From: Bacillota bacterium
Lineage (GTDB): Bacteria; Bacillota; Clostridia; Oscillospirales; Acutalibacteraceae
Direction of reading: 5' to 3'
DNA length: 16,854 nucleotides
NCBI GenBank assembly: GCA_029007015.1
Contig: JAQXHB010000024.1
Coordinates: 1-16,854, forward strand
Shown in pieces: positions 1 to 5,837 of this stretch. Position numbers and translations under genes: made by a program. The number at the start of each line of letters is the position of its first letter. Position 1 is the stretch's first letter. The notes under the pieces were generated by a model. The model did not search any database and was not told the origin of the DNA. It worked only from the letters and a program-made list of their open reading frames with translations.

Positions 1-570
1 TCCGACGGTGGTCTTGACCGACTTTACATAGTCATTGCCGAACAACTTAAGCACGCGCAGTGCCTGGCGGTTGATGGCTTCCATCGAGCGAAGCAGTGCC
101 GTTTTCTGGTCAAGCGCCTCGCCGCCGTATGAGCAAAATACTGTGGGTATGCACAGCACGCCGTCCTTAATGAAGGCGTAGGATGTAGCATCCCATGCGG
201 TGTAGCCTCTGGCCTCAAATGTGGCGCGCAGGCCGCCCGACGGGAAGGATGACGCATCAGGCTCGCCCTGAATAAGTTCCTTACCCGAAAACTCCATAAT
301 TACCTTGCCCGACTTGGGCGAAATGAAACTGTCATGCTTCTCGGCGGTAATTCCCGTCATCGGCTGGAACCAGTGTGTGAAATGGGTGGCACCCTTTTCA
401 ATGGCCCAGTCCTTCATGGCATTGGCTACAACGGTTGCTACGCCCGCATCGAGCTGCTTGCCGTTTTTAATGGTGTTCTGCAGTGCCTTGTAAGTGTCTT
501 TCGGAAGGCGTGCTTCCATAGTTCTGTCATCAAACACCATCGAGCCGAAGATTTCTGTTACTGTACTCAT
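1..570 (-). CDS. glnN: Glutamine synthetase type III, N-terminal part (runs off the window)
   Basis: This is the first 190 codons of a type III (GSIII/GlnN) glutamine synthetase, which makes glutamine from glutamate, ammonia and ATP in the cytoplasm. The frame is open from ATG at 570 to the window edge. The translation starts MSTVTEIFGSMVFDDRTMEA and contains the GSIII-typical stretches THWFQPMTGITAEKHDSF (about residues 60-77) and GEPDASSFPSGGLRATFEAR (about 95-114). Family members are around 700 residues, so roughly three quarters of the gene lies outside the window. An AAAGGAG ribosome binding site sits at 581-587, well spaced from the ATG. The gene is divergent from a type I-like glutamine synthetase and an ANTAR regulator. 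Its leader (571-720) is highly structured, which suggests control by transcription attenuation. The family call is secure; the regulation is inference. Confidence 0.96.
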   Translation of the reverse strand, partial: MSTVTEIFGSMVFDDRTMEARLPKDTYKALQNTIKNGKQLDAGVATVVANAMKDWAIEKGATHFTHWFQPMTGITAEKHDSFISPKSGKVIMEFSGKELIQGEPDASSFPSGGLRATFEARGYTAWDATSYAFIKDGVLCIPTVFCSYGGEALDQKTALLRSMEAINRQALRVLKLFGNDYVKSVKTTVG

Positions 571-602
571 TGACCTTTTCTCCTTTACAATTAAATAACA
601 AA

Positions 603-646
603 CGACAAGGATGTTTATGGATCATTCCATAACGACTTCCTTGTCG
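603..646 (-). promoter_or_regulatory. glnN leader hairpin with AAUGAU hexaloop, candidate ANTAR-binding element
   Basis: In the minus-strand transcript an outer 9-bp stem (CGACAAGGA from 646-638 with UCCUUGUCG from 611-603) encloses an inner perfect 6-bp stem, UUAUGG (632-627) with CCAUAA (620-615). The inner stem is capped by the hexaloop AAUGAU (626-621). Known ANTAR RNA targets use paired hairpins with six-base loops having A at position 1 and G at position 4, and this loop satisfies that rule. A U-rich stretch follows the outer stem (UUUGUUAUUU), then the glnN ribosome binding site. An ANTAR protein is encoded about 1.5 kb away. The structure is plain in the sequence; binding by the ANTAR protein is inference. 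Confidence 0.55.
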
Positions 647-712
647 CCCGAAAATTCATATAAAAACAAAAAGCCACAGACAAAATCACTTTGTCTGCGG
701 CTTCCTTGTCGC
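636..712 (-). repeat. 12-nt direct repeat in the glnN leader
   Basis: CTTCCTTGTCGC (plus-strand reading) occurs exactly at 636-647 and again at 701-712. One copy sits at the base of the terminator-like hairpin and the other forms the outer stem of the hexaloop hairpin. The complementary element CGACAAGGA at 603-611 can pair with either copy, so the leader could switch between alternative folds. Confidence 0.7.
661..703 (-). terminator. Intrinsic-terminator-like hairpin inside the glnN leader (attenuator)
   Basis: Read on the minus strand, a 14-bp stem is formed by 703-690 and 684-671 (one G-U pair) with a short loop, and is followed directly by a U-rich tract (UUUGUUUUUA, 670-661). This is the form of a rho-independent terminator. 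It lies downstream of the glnN promoter and about 100 nt before the glnN start, so it would act as an attenuator rather than end a gene. If the closing A-U pair is left open, the loop contains AGUGAU, which resembles the AAUGAU loop of the second leader hairpin. Confidence 0.7.
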
Positions 713-723
713 TTTATGTTGGT

Positions 724-752
724 ATTTTACCACCGCGTAACATGTTTGTCAA
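724..752 (-). promoter_or_regulatory. glnN promoter (sigma-A type)
   Basis: On the minus strand TTGACA (752-747) and TAAAAT (729-724) are separated by exactly 17 bp. Transcription would begin near 717, giving a leader of roughly 147 nt before the glnN ATG. The -35 box lies in the left arm of a palindrome at 745-764. Confidence 0.8.
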
Positions 753-764
753 GAGTTTGACAAA
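745..764. promoter_or_regulatory. Palindrome over the glnN -35 box, candidate operator
   Basis: TTTGTCAA (745-752) and TTGACAAA (757-764) form a perfect 8-bp inverted repeat separated by GAGT. The left arm contains the glnN -35 hexamer. The core TGTCA-N6-TGACA (747-762) resembles the Bacillus GlnR/TnrA box TGTNA-N7-TNACA but has one base less in the spacer. It is a reasonable operator candidate for a DNA-binding nitrogen regulator. No such regulator is encoded in the window. Confidence 0.4.
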
Positions 765-785
765 AATAAAATTTGACCAAATTGA

Positions 786-814
786 TTGACAACAGAGGCG
801 ATTATTAGTATAAT
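786..814 (+). promoter_or_regulatory. Promoter of the GS-like/ANTAR operon (sigma-A type)
   Basis: TTGACA (786-791) and TATAAT (809-814) are both perfect consensus hexamers with a 17-bp spacer. Transcription would begin near 821, about 88 nt before the ATG at 909. The leader holds a perfect 7-bp hairpin, CGGCAAT (842-848) with ATTGCCG (854-860), and later a short T run (872-877) that is too far away to make this a standard terminator. Confidence 0.88.
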
Positions 815-908
815 TTTTCAATAAATAGGGTTGTTTGCCGGCGGCAATGCCAAATTGCCGTGTCTGCGAACATTTTTTATGCCCGCACTTTTAAGAGGAG
901 ATGTCGAT

Positions 909-2117
909 ATGATTTATACCGAAAACGAAGTTTTTGATTTCATTGAGCAAGAGGATGTCAAATTTATCCGCCTCGCCTTTTGCGATGTGCACGGCAACCA
1001 AAAAAATATTTCCATTATGCCGAGCCAACTCAAGCGAGCATTTACCGAAGGTATATCATTCGACGCGTCTGCAATTTGCGGTTTCGGTGATGAAGTAGGC
1101 TCCGACCTGCTGCTTTTCCCCATTCCGTCGACCCTCAATGTGCTTCCGTGGAGGCCGTCGCACGGCAAGGTTGTGCGCATGTTCTGCGACATTCGCCGCC
1201 CCGACGGCACTGCTTTCGAGAAGGATTCGCGCCGCATACTTACCAAGGCGATTGAGGCGGCGCGCGAGCGCGGTATATCGGTTGCCTTCGGCGCCGAGTG
1301 CGAGTTTTATCTGTTCAAGACCGATGAAAACGGCTATCCTACCCGCGAGCCTTTTGACCGCGCGGGTTATATGGATGTTGCACCCGAGGACAAGGGTGAG
1401 AATGTGCGCCGCGAGATTTGCCTGACCCTGCTCGACATGGGCATCACGCCCGAGAGTTCGCATCACGAGGAGGGTCCCGGTCAAAACGAAATCGATGTTC
1501 GATACAGCGACGCAATGTCGGCCGCTGACAATGTGATAAATTTACTCTCGGTGGTCAAAGCGGCCGCCAACCACAACGGACTGTACGCCGACTTCTCTCC
1601 CAAGCCGCTCGACGGTGAAAGCGGCAACGGCATGCACATCAATATGTCTGTCAAAAGCGACAACGGAGCCGATTACACCGACCGATTCATGGCCGGCGTG
1701 CTGGCACACGCCAAGGAAATGACCGCTTTTTTGAACCCGGTGGCCGACTCATACAAGCGATTCGGAAAAAAGAAGGCGCCGAAATACATTACCTGGTCGA
1801 CCGAGAACCGCTCTCAACTCATTCGCATTCCTGCGGCCAAGGGCGAATACAAGCGCATCGAACTGCGCTCACCCGACCCGACCGCCAACCCGTACATAGC
1901 CTTTGCTCTGCTCATTTATGCCGGCCTTGACGGTATTAACAGCAACCTGCCGCTGCCCGATGCTGTAAACCAAAACCTCTACACAGCCGATAGGCAAATG
2001 CTTGATAAATTAGACTCACTGCCCTCCACCCTTGATGAGGCAATTGCACTTGCGAGCAGCAGTCGGTTCATTACCGATGTGTTTGGCAAAAACGCATCTG
2101 ATTTTCTCGGCCTTTAA
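909..2117 (+). CDS. Type I glutamine synthetase-family protein lacking the flap glutamate
   Basis: A 402-residue protein of the GlnA (type I) family. An in-frame upstream extension to a TTG at 831 exists, but ATG 909 has a good GAGGAG site (895-900), and 831 would lie at or next to the mRNA 5' end. Visible family features: FDASAI (51-56, canonical FDGSSI), metal-binding AECEF (129-133), HHEEGPGQNEI (185-195), GNGMHIN (239-245), NRSQLIRIP (300-308), IELRSPDP (317-324) and NPYIAFALLIYAGLDGI. Where Bacillus GlnA reads SYKR-LVPGYEAPCY, this reads SYKR-FGKKKAPKY, so the active-site flap Glu is replaced by Lys with one residue deleted. The second residue after the metal-binding His, often His, is Asn here. 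It is about 40 residues shorter than B. subtilis GlnA (444 aa) and lacks most of the C-terminal tail. It may be a divergent enzyme, a ligase for another amine, or a sensor. It is the first gene of an operon with an ANTAR regulator. Confidence 0.9.
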   Translation: MIYTENEVFDFIEQEDVKFIRLAFCDVHGNQKNISIMPSQLKRAFTEGISFDASAICGFGDEVGSDLLLFPIPSTLNVLPWRPSHGKVVRMFCDIRRPDGTAFEKDSRRILTKAIEAARERGISVAFGAECEFYLFKTDENGYPTREPFDRAGYMDVAPEDKGENVRREICLTLLDMGITPESSHHEEGPGQNEIDVRYSDAMSAADNVINLLSVVKAAANHNGLYADFSPKPLDGESGNGMHINMSVKSDNGADYTDRFMAGVLAHAKEMTAFLNPVADSYKRFGKKKAPKYITWSTENRSQLIRIPAAKGEYKRIELRSPDPTANPYIAFALLIYAGLDGINSNLPLPDAVNQNLYTADRQMLDKLDSLPSTLDEAIALASSSRFITDVFGKNASDFLGL

Positions 2118-2132
2118 CGGAGGAAACCGTTA
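2115..2132 (+). promoter_or_regulatory. Stop/start hairpin holding the ANTAR gene ribosome binding site in its loop
   Basis: TAACGG (2115-2120) and CCGTTA (2127-2132) form a perfect 6-bp stem around the loop AGGAAA. The 5' arm contains the TAA stop of the upstream gene, the Shine-Dalgarno GGAGG (2119-2123) spans stem and loop, and the 3' arm ends at the A of the ATG start. Ribosomes ending on the upstream gene would melt it, so it suggests translational coupling. Confidence 0.5.
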
Positions 2133-2716
2133 TGATGACCGGACGAGCAGTACACCGTATGCTTGTCATATCAGCCTCAGACAAGATATACGATTACATT
2201 ACCGAATTACTACCGGCGAGTGAATTTTCGCCGATTTTGAGGGCTTGCAGTGCCGGAGAGGCCAAGCGAATGCTTGTCTCCGACGCGGTCGATATTGTCA
2301 TTATCAACACGCCTCTGCCGGACGAATTTGGCACCGACCTGGCTATGGATTTGTCTGACGGCACAGCGGGAGTGCTTCTGCTGGTCAAGAATGACTGTTA
2401 CGATCAGGTCAACTACCGAGTGGAAAACTACGGCGTGCTGACCCTCGGCAAGCCGAACTCCAAGCAGGCAGTATACAGCGCTATCAGGCTGTTGGCGGCG
2501 ATGAACAACAAACTCAAAAAGATGGACAAGAAAAACCGTACTCTGATTGAGAAAATGGCCGACATCCGTGTGGTCAACCGCGCAAAGTGGCTGCTGATAG
2601 ACAACCTGAACATGAACGAGAAGGATGCTCATTACTACATTGAAAAGCAGGCCATGGACTCCCGCCTCTCACGCAAAGAGATAGCCGAAAACATTATACG
2701 CACATACGACAAATAG
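2132..2716 (+). CDS. ANTAR-domain RNA-binding regulator with a degenerate receiver domain
   Basis: A 194-residue protein. Residues about 10-120 have the pattern of a receiver fold, then a charged, probably coiled-coil linker (about 122-142) leads to an ANTAR domain (about 138-194, with VVNRAKWLLIDNLNMNEKDA and the helix IEKQAMDSRLSRKEIAENII). ANTAR proteins bind tandem hairpins in leader RNAs and prevent transcription termination, often in nitrogen or ethanolamine genes. The receiver looks unable to take phosphate: the usual Asp at the end of strand 3 is Asn59 (DIVIINTPLPD) and the acidic pair after strand 1 is missing (MLVISASDK), although the strand-5 Lys remains (LGKPNSK). No cognate kinase is adjacent. 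Start ATG 2132 follows GGAGG at 2119-2123, 14 nt after the glutamine synthetase-like stop. Clostridial GlnR-type antiterminators are the closest known analogy. The likely target is the glnN leader, by inference. Confidence 0.93.
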   Translation: MMTGRAVHRMLVISASDKIYDYITELLPASEFSPILRACSAGEAKRMLVSDAVDIVIINTPLPDEFGTDLAMDLSDGTAGVLLLVKNDCYDQVNYRVENYGVLTLGKPNSKQAVYSAIRLLAAMNNKLKKMDKKNRTLIEKMADIRVVNRAKWLLIDNLNMNEKDAHYYIEKQAMDSRLSRKEIAENIIRTYDK

Positions 2717-2731
2717 CCAGTATCCAACACT

Positions 2732-2768
2732 AAGCCGGTATGATAGATTGCTCTCATGCCGGCTTTTG
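2732..2768 (+). terminator. Terminator of the GS-like/ANTAR operon
   Basis: A 12-bp stem (2732-2743 with 2754-2765, one G-U pair, GC-rich base AAGCCGG/CCGGCTT) is followed by TTTT (2764-2767). It starts 15 nt after the ANTAR stop codon. Confidence 0.85.
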
Positions 2769-2772
2769 CTAT

Positions 2773-2818
2773 ACAAAAATCAGTTCCCCGGCGCAAGCAC
2801 ACTGCGCCGGGGAACTGA
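2773..2818 (-). terminator. Terminator of the penicillin-binding protein gene
   Basis: A perfect 16-bp inverted repeat (2780-2795 with 2803-2818; 7-nt loop) is followed on the minus strand by TTTTTG (2779-2774). It lies 18 nt beyond the PBP stop codon. The plus strand has no T run after the hairpin, so it works for the minus-strand gene. Confidence 0.9.
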
Positions 2819-2836
2819 TAAATAAAACTGTTTATT

Positions 2837-5500
2837 CTATTCGGTGTCCGACCCTCCGGCCGACGAACTGGTTGGCGCAGTACTGGTGGTCACCGACGGC
2901 GTATTGCTCGAAGCACTGCTTGAAGTCTTGCTCGATGTAGTGCTTGAGGCCTTGCTTGAAGTCTTGCTTGAAGTCTTGCTTGAAGTTTTGCTTGAAGTCT
3001 TGCTCGAGGTTTTGCTGGAAGTCGTGCTCGTAGTAGTGCCGGACCCTGATGTTGAGGGATTGCCGGCCCCCAGCAACTTGCCACCGTGTGTTTCGCACTG
3101 CGGCATATAACTCTTTTTGAAGTAGCCCCATGCGGTCGATGTGCAGCCCGACTTGGCCACACCGCCAGAAACGGTGCAATAGCGGCAGTAAACGACATCA
3201 TCACAACTGTCAAATGTTGTCTTTTTGAGCGATTTGTGCACCTTTTGCATGACCGGCTTCCACAAGCGCTGAGCCGGATTGGTACCGGACGACAAGCTGG
3301 CCATCGACACCGGCGTGTCACATCCAAACCAAACAGCGGCCATGTAGTAGGGCGATCCGCCGATAAACCAGCGGTCCTTGTTATCGCTGGTGGTACCTGT
3401 CTTGCCTATCAAATCCCAGCCATTGAATGCGGCCGATGCGCCCGTTCCCGAGCCGTTGTTAACAACCGTCGACAGCAGTCGGTTCATGATATACGCGGTG
3501 TCGGCGTCTATCGCCTGCACGCCTTCGCGTTCACGGTTGTCCAAAATTATCTCAGTACCGGCGTAATTGGTTATATAGGAATAGGTGGTCGGCTCGTAGA
3601 ATACGCCACCGTTGCCGAATGTGGCATAAGCGCCGGCCATCTCGACAGTGGTAACGCCGTATGTCAAGCCGCCCAAAGCCAGCGGAGAAATATCCACATC
3701 GGAGAATGACTTGCCGTTGATTTCGACGCTGTCCACAAGGCTCAGCCCGAAGTTCTCGGTAGCATACTCAAATGCCTTTTGGGGTGTAATTTTTTTGACC
3801 ACCCGTGCCGCCGGCAGGTTGAGCGAGCGCATAATCGCATACTGCACAGTCACCGGACCGCTGGTTGAATAGTCGTAGTTTTTCAGCGTTGTGCCGTTGT
3901 GCTTGAAGGTGGAGTTCTCGATTTTTGTCGACCAAGTGATGAGGTTGGTATCGAGGGCGGGCGCATATGCACCGACCGGTTTCATGGTCGAACCGGGCTG
4001 ACGCTTTGACTGCAGCGCGCGATTCAGACAGCGGCTCTCAGTTTTTTTCCCTCTGCCGCCGTATATGGCGACGATATTACCGTCATAGTCGACCACCGTG
4101 ATGGCGGCCTGCGCCTTTTGCTTGGTGCCGTAAACGGTCGAGAAATTGGACTCGTTGTTGAACACCTCATCGACCGCATTCTGAACATCGGTGTCCAGAG
4201 TCGCATAGATGTTCAATCCGCCCGCGAATATCATATTCTCGGCATAACTCTTGGTGTAGCCCTTTTGCTCCATAAGGTCGGCTATGACCTGCTCTATGAC
4301 CGTATCGGTAAAGTATGTGTAAACCGACGATTTAGTGGTAGTTTGCTTATCCTCGCCATTTTCCTGAGCCTCTTTGTTGGCAACCTTCTGCGCCGCTTTG
4401 CCCTTGAGTTCAACCTCTGACTTGAGCGCATCGTCGCGCTCCTTCTGGCTTATCATGTCGAGTTCGTACATGTTATTGATAATCCAGTTGCGGCGGTTAA
4501 GGTGCTTATCCATATTGTTGGTGGGGTCAAAAACACTGGGGCTCTTGGTTATGGCGGCAATGGACGCCGCCTCCTGAATATTCAGTTCAGACGCGCTTTT
4601 GTCAAAATAATACTGTGACGCCGCCTCGATGCCGTAAACATTATTATTGAGATATACTACATTCAGGTAGCATTCCATAATAACATCTTTGGCATACAAA
4701 CTCTCTATCTTGCGCGCACGCATTATCTCGCGAATCTTGCGCATTGAACTGACATCATCGTCGCCGGTCAGATTTTTGACCAACTGCTGGGTAATGGTCG
4801 AACCGCCCTGCTCGGTGTCCCAAAAGTGCAGTATCATATTGGCAAAGGCGCCGAAAGTTCGCTTCCAGTCGACGCCGTTGTGAGCGTAAAAGCGCTCGTC
4901 CTCGGCTGAAACAAAGGCGTTGACCGCATTTTGCGATATGTTGTTGATGGACACCCACTCGCGGTCCTCGTAATACAGACGCTGGTACTCGGTCCACTCC
5001 TCGCCCGACGAATCCTTGACATAAATGGTCGTGGCGCAGTTGAGTTTAAGGTTGTTCAAATCAAAGTCGATGCTGTCGTCAACAAAGCCGAATACATATA
5101 TGCCAAACGCGCCCACGGCGAGACAGCCGGCAATGACCAGCACCAGAAACACTGCCAATACCGCGCGGCCGAAATGCGCCGCGGCGTGCTTAACGCCCTT
5201 GTAACCTTTGCTGTGGACATCGACACCGATTTTGGACATCAGTCCTTCCCATCGGCCAACCTTCTTTTGTCCGGTGCGGCTCGATGTACGGCTCGATGTT
5301 TTTTTCGTTTCTGCAGGTACGCGTGTGCGATTTGCGGCAGAACGGCTTGTTTGCGGCGCGCGAGCAGACTGCGGACGGTTGGTGTTTGAACTGCCGTGGC
5401 TTGAGCGACTTGAACGGTCGACGCTGTGCGAACTGTTTGTTCTGTCCACAGAATGGCCGCCGGTGCGGTCGACGCCGTTATTAGGTCTGTCCTGATTCAC
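2837..5500 (-). CDS. Class A penicillin-binding protein (PBP1a-type transglycosylase/transpeptidase)
   Basis: A bifunctional peptidoglycan synthase of about 887 residues: a GT51 domain polymerises lipid II and a transpeptidase domain cross-links stem peptides outside the membrane. Order: a hydrophilic Ser/Arg-rich cytoplasmic tail (about 1-100, with repeated SVDR), one membrane anchor (about 112-138), GT51 (about 185-350, with SAEDERFYAH and GGSTITQQLVKNL), and transpeptidase (about 460-755) with nucleophile motif PGSTMKP, SLN of the SxN motif, and KTGTT. Then comes a Cys-rich segment (CDDVVYCRYCTVSGG) and a secreted tail of TSSK repeats. The start is GTG 5500: AAGGAGG lies at 5514-5508 with a 7-nt gap. 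The frame is open to 5653 but that extension crosses the likely promoter, so it is rejected. Monocistronic, divergent from htrA. Family call certain; a specific symbol (ponA/mrcA/pbpF) is not justified. Confidence 0.95.
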   Translation of the reverse strand: MNQDRPNNGVDRTGGHSVDRTNSSHSVDRSSRSSHGSSNTNRPQSARAPQTSRSAANRTRVPAETKKTSSRTSSRTGQKKVGRWEGLMSKIGVDVHSKGYKGVKHAAAHFGRAVLAVFLVLVIAGCLAVGAFGIYVFGFVDDSIDFDLNNLKLNCATTIYVKDSSGEEWTEYQRLYYEDREWVSINNISQNAVNAFVSAEDERFYAHNGVDWKRTFGAFANMILHFWDTEQGGSTITQQLVKNLTGDDDVSSMRKIREIMRARKIESLYAKDVIMECYLNVVYLNNNVYGIEAASQYYFDKSASELNIQEAASIAAITKSPSVFDPTNNMDKHLNRRNWIINNMYELDMISQKERDDALKSEVELKGKAAQKVANKEAQENGEDKQTTTKSSVYTYFTDTVIEQVIADLMEQKGYTKSYAENMIFAGGLNIYATLDTDVQNAVDEVFNNESNFSTVYGTKQKAQAAITVVDYDGNIVAIYGGRGKKTESRCLNRALQSKRQPGSTMKPVGAYAPALDTNLITWSTKIENSTFKHNGTTLKNYDYSTSGPVTVQYAIMRSLNLPAARVVKKITPQKAFEYATENFGLSLVDSVEINGKSFSDVDISPLALGGLTYGVTTVEMAGAYATFGNGGVFYEPTTYSYITNYAGTEIILDNREREGVQAIDADTAYIMNRLLSTVVNNGSGTGASAAFNGWDLIGKTGTTSDNKDRWFIGGSPYYMAAVWFGCDTPVSMASLSSGTNPAQRLWKPVMQKVHKSLKKTTFDSCDDVVYCRYCTVSGGVAKSGCTSTAWGYFKKSYMPQCETHGGKLLGAGNPSTSGSGTTTSTTSSKTSSKTSSKTSSKTSSKTSSKASSTTSSKTSSSASSNTPSVTTSTAPTSSSAGGSDTE
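2900..3030 (-). repeat. 12-nt tandem repeat coding for the TSSK tail of the PBP
   Basis: The plus strand shows near-identical copies of CTTGAAGTCTTG and close variants. On the coding strand they give Thr-Ser-Ser-Lys repeats (roughly seven regular units flanked by degenerate ones). Such in-frame repeats can change copy number by slippage. They create an open frame of LLEV repeats on the other strand that is not a gene. Confidence 0.9.
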
Positions 5501-5525
5501 AGTAAAACCTCCTTGCATGGATGAG

Positions 5526-5560
5526 CGGATGCCGTTTTGATGTGAAAGCCGTCGGCATCG
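5526..5560 (-). other. Leader hairpin of the PBP mRNA
   Basis: In the probable 5' untranslated region of the PBP gene, GATGCCG-type arms at 5526-5534 and 5553-5560 can pair (CGATGCCG with CGGCATCCG, one bulge). No T run follows, so it is not a terminator. Its function is unknown. Confidence 0.35.
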
Positions 5561-5581
5561 CGCCTTGTCACCATCGTATAT

Positions 5582-5609
5582 ATTATACCACATGCGCAAA
5601 AATATCAAA
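5582..5609 (-). promoter_or_regulatory. PBP gene promoter with extended -10
   Basis: On the minus strand TATAAT (5587-5582) is preceded directly by TGG, an extended -10. A -35-like TTTGAT (5609-5604) lies 16 bp upstream. Transcription would begin near 5575, giving a leader of about 75 nt. Just upstream of the -35 lies an imperfect 10-nt direct repeat, TGGTATCAAA (5627-5636) then TGGTAACAAA (5637-5646), which could be a regulator site. Confidence 0.6.
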
Positions 5610-5680
5610 TTACAGTTTTTTAACATTGGTATCAAATGGTAACAAATCAGCAACTATACAGATTTATTATAACACCTGTC

Positions 5681-5710
5681 AAAACATTTTTCCAGTACTA
5701 AAAATGTTTT
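5681..5710. repeat. 11-bp inverted repeat between the PBP and htrA genes
   Basis: AAAACATTTTT (5681-5691) and AAAAATGTTTT (5700-5710) are perfectly complementary with an 8-nt spacer. It is AT-only except for one base pair and sits midway between the two divergent genes, outside both proposed core promoters. It could be an operator. The rest of 5611-5786 is AT-rich with no open frame I would support. Confidence 0.5.
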
Positions 5711-5786
5711 ATCCGATAATTTGATAAGATTATTGCAAAACAATCGCAAATTGTTAATTATATATTCACAATTTTATGACCACAGT

Positions 5787-5812
5787 TTGAAATTGAAAGC
5801 ATATCATATAAT
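5787..5812 (+). promoter_or_regulatory. Possible htrA promoter
   Basis: A perfect TATAAT lies at 5807-5812, 25 nt before the htrA ATG. The best -35-like box is TTGAAA at 5787-5792, but the 14-bp spacer is short, so the promoter may rely on an activator. Assignment is tentative. Confidence 0.4.
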
Positions 5813-5837
5813 TAGCCACAACAAAGGAGAAATCAAT

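Noticed and set aside
842..877. Intrinsic terminator or ANTAR target in the leader of the GS-like gene
   Set aside because: The 7-bp hairpin is followed by 11 nt before the T run and its loop GCCAA does not fit the A1/G4 hexaloop rule.
831..908. N-terminal extension of the glutamine synthetase-like protein from TTG 831 or ATG 879
   Set aside because: The predicted transcription start is near 821, leaving no leader for 831. Neither start has a ribosome binding site, while ATG 909 has GAGGAG and matches the family N-terminus.
1056..1484. Minus-strand open frame antisense to the GS-like gene
   Set aside because: It is an antisense shadow of a clearly conserved coding sequence. Similar long antisense frames over the ANTAR, rimO, prmC and yqhQ genes were dropped for the same reason.
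2115..2132. The stop-start hairpin as an ANTAR target
   Set aside because: The loop AGGAAA has six bases and A at position 1 but A instead of G at position 4, so the rule fails.
2900..3030. CRISPR-like array
   Set aside because: The repeats are 12 nt, contiguous, have no spacers and stay in frame within a coding sequence.
2844..3110. Plus-strand open frame with repeated LLEV units
   Set aside because: It is the antisense reading of the TSSK repeats of the PBP gene, with no ribosome binding site or promoter.
5501..5653. 51-codon upstream extension of the PBP frame
   Set aside because: It runs through the proposed -10/-35 elements, and the GTG at 5500 has an ideal AAGGAGG.
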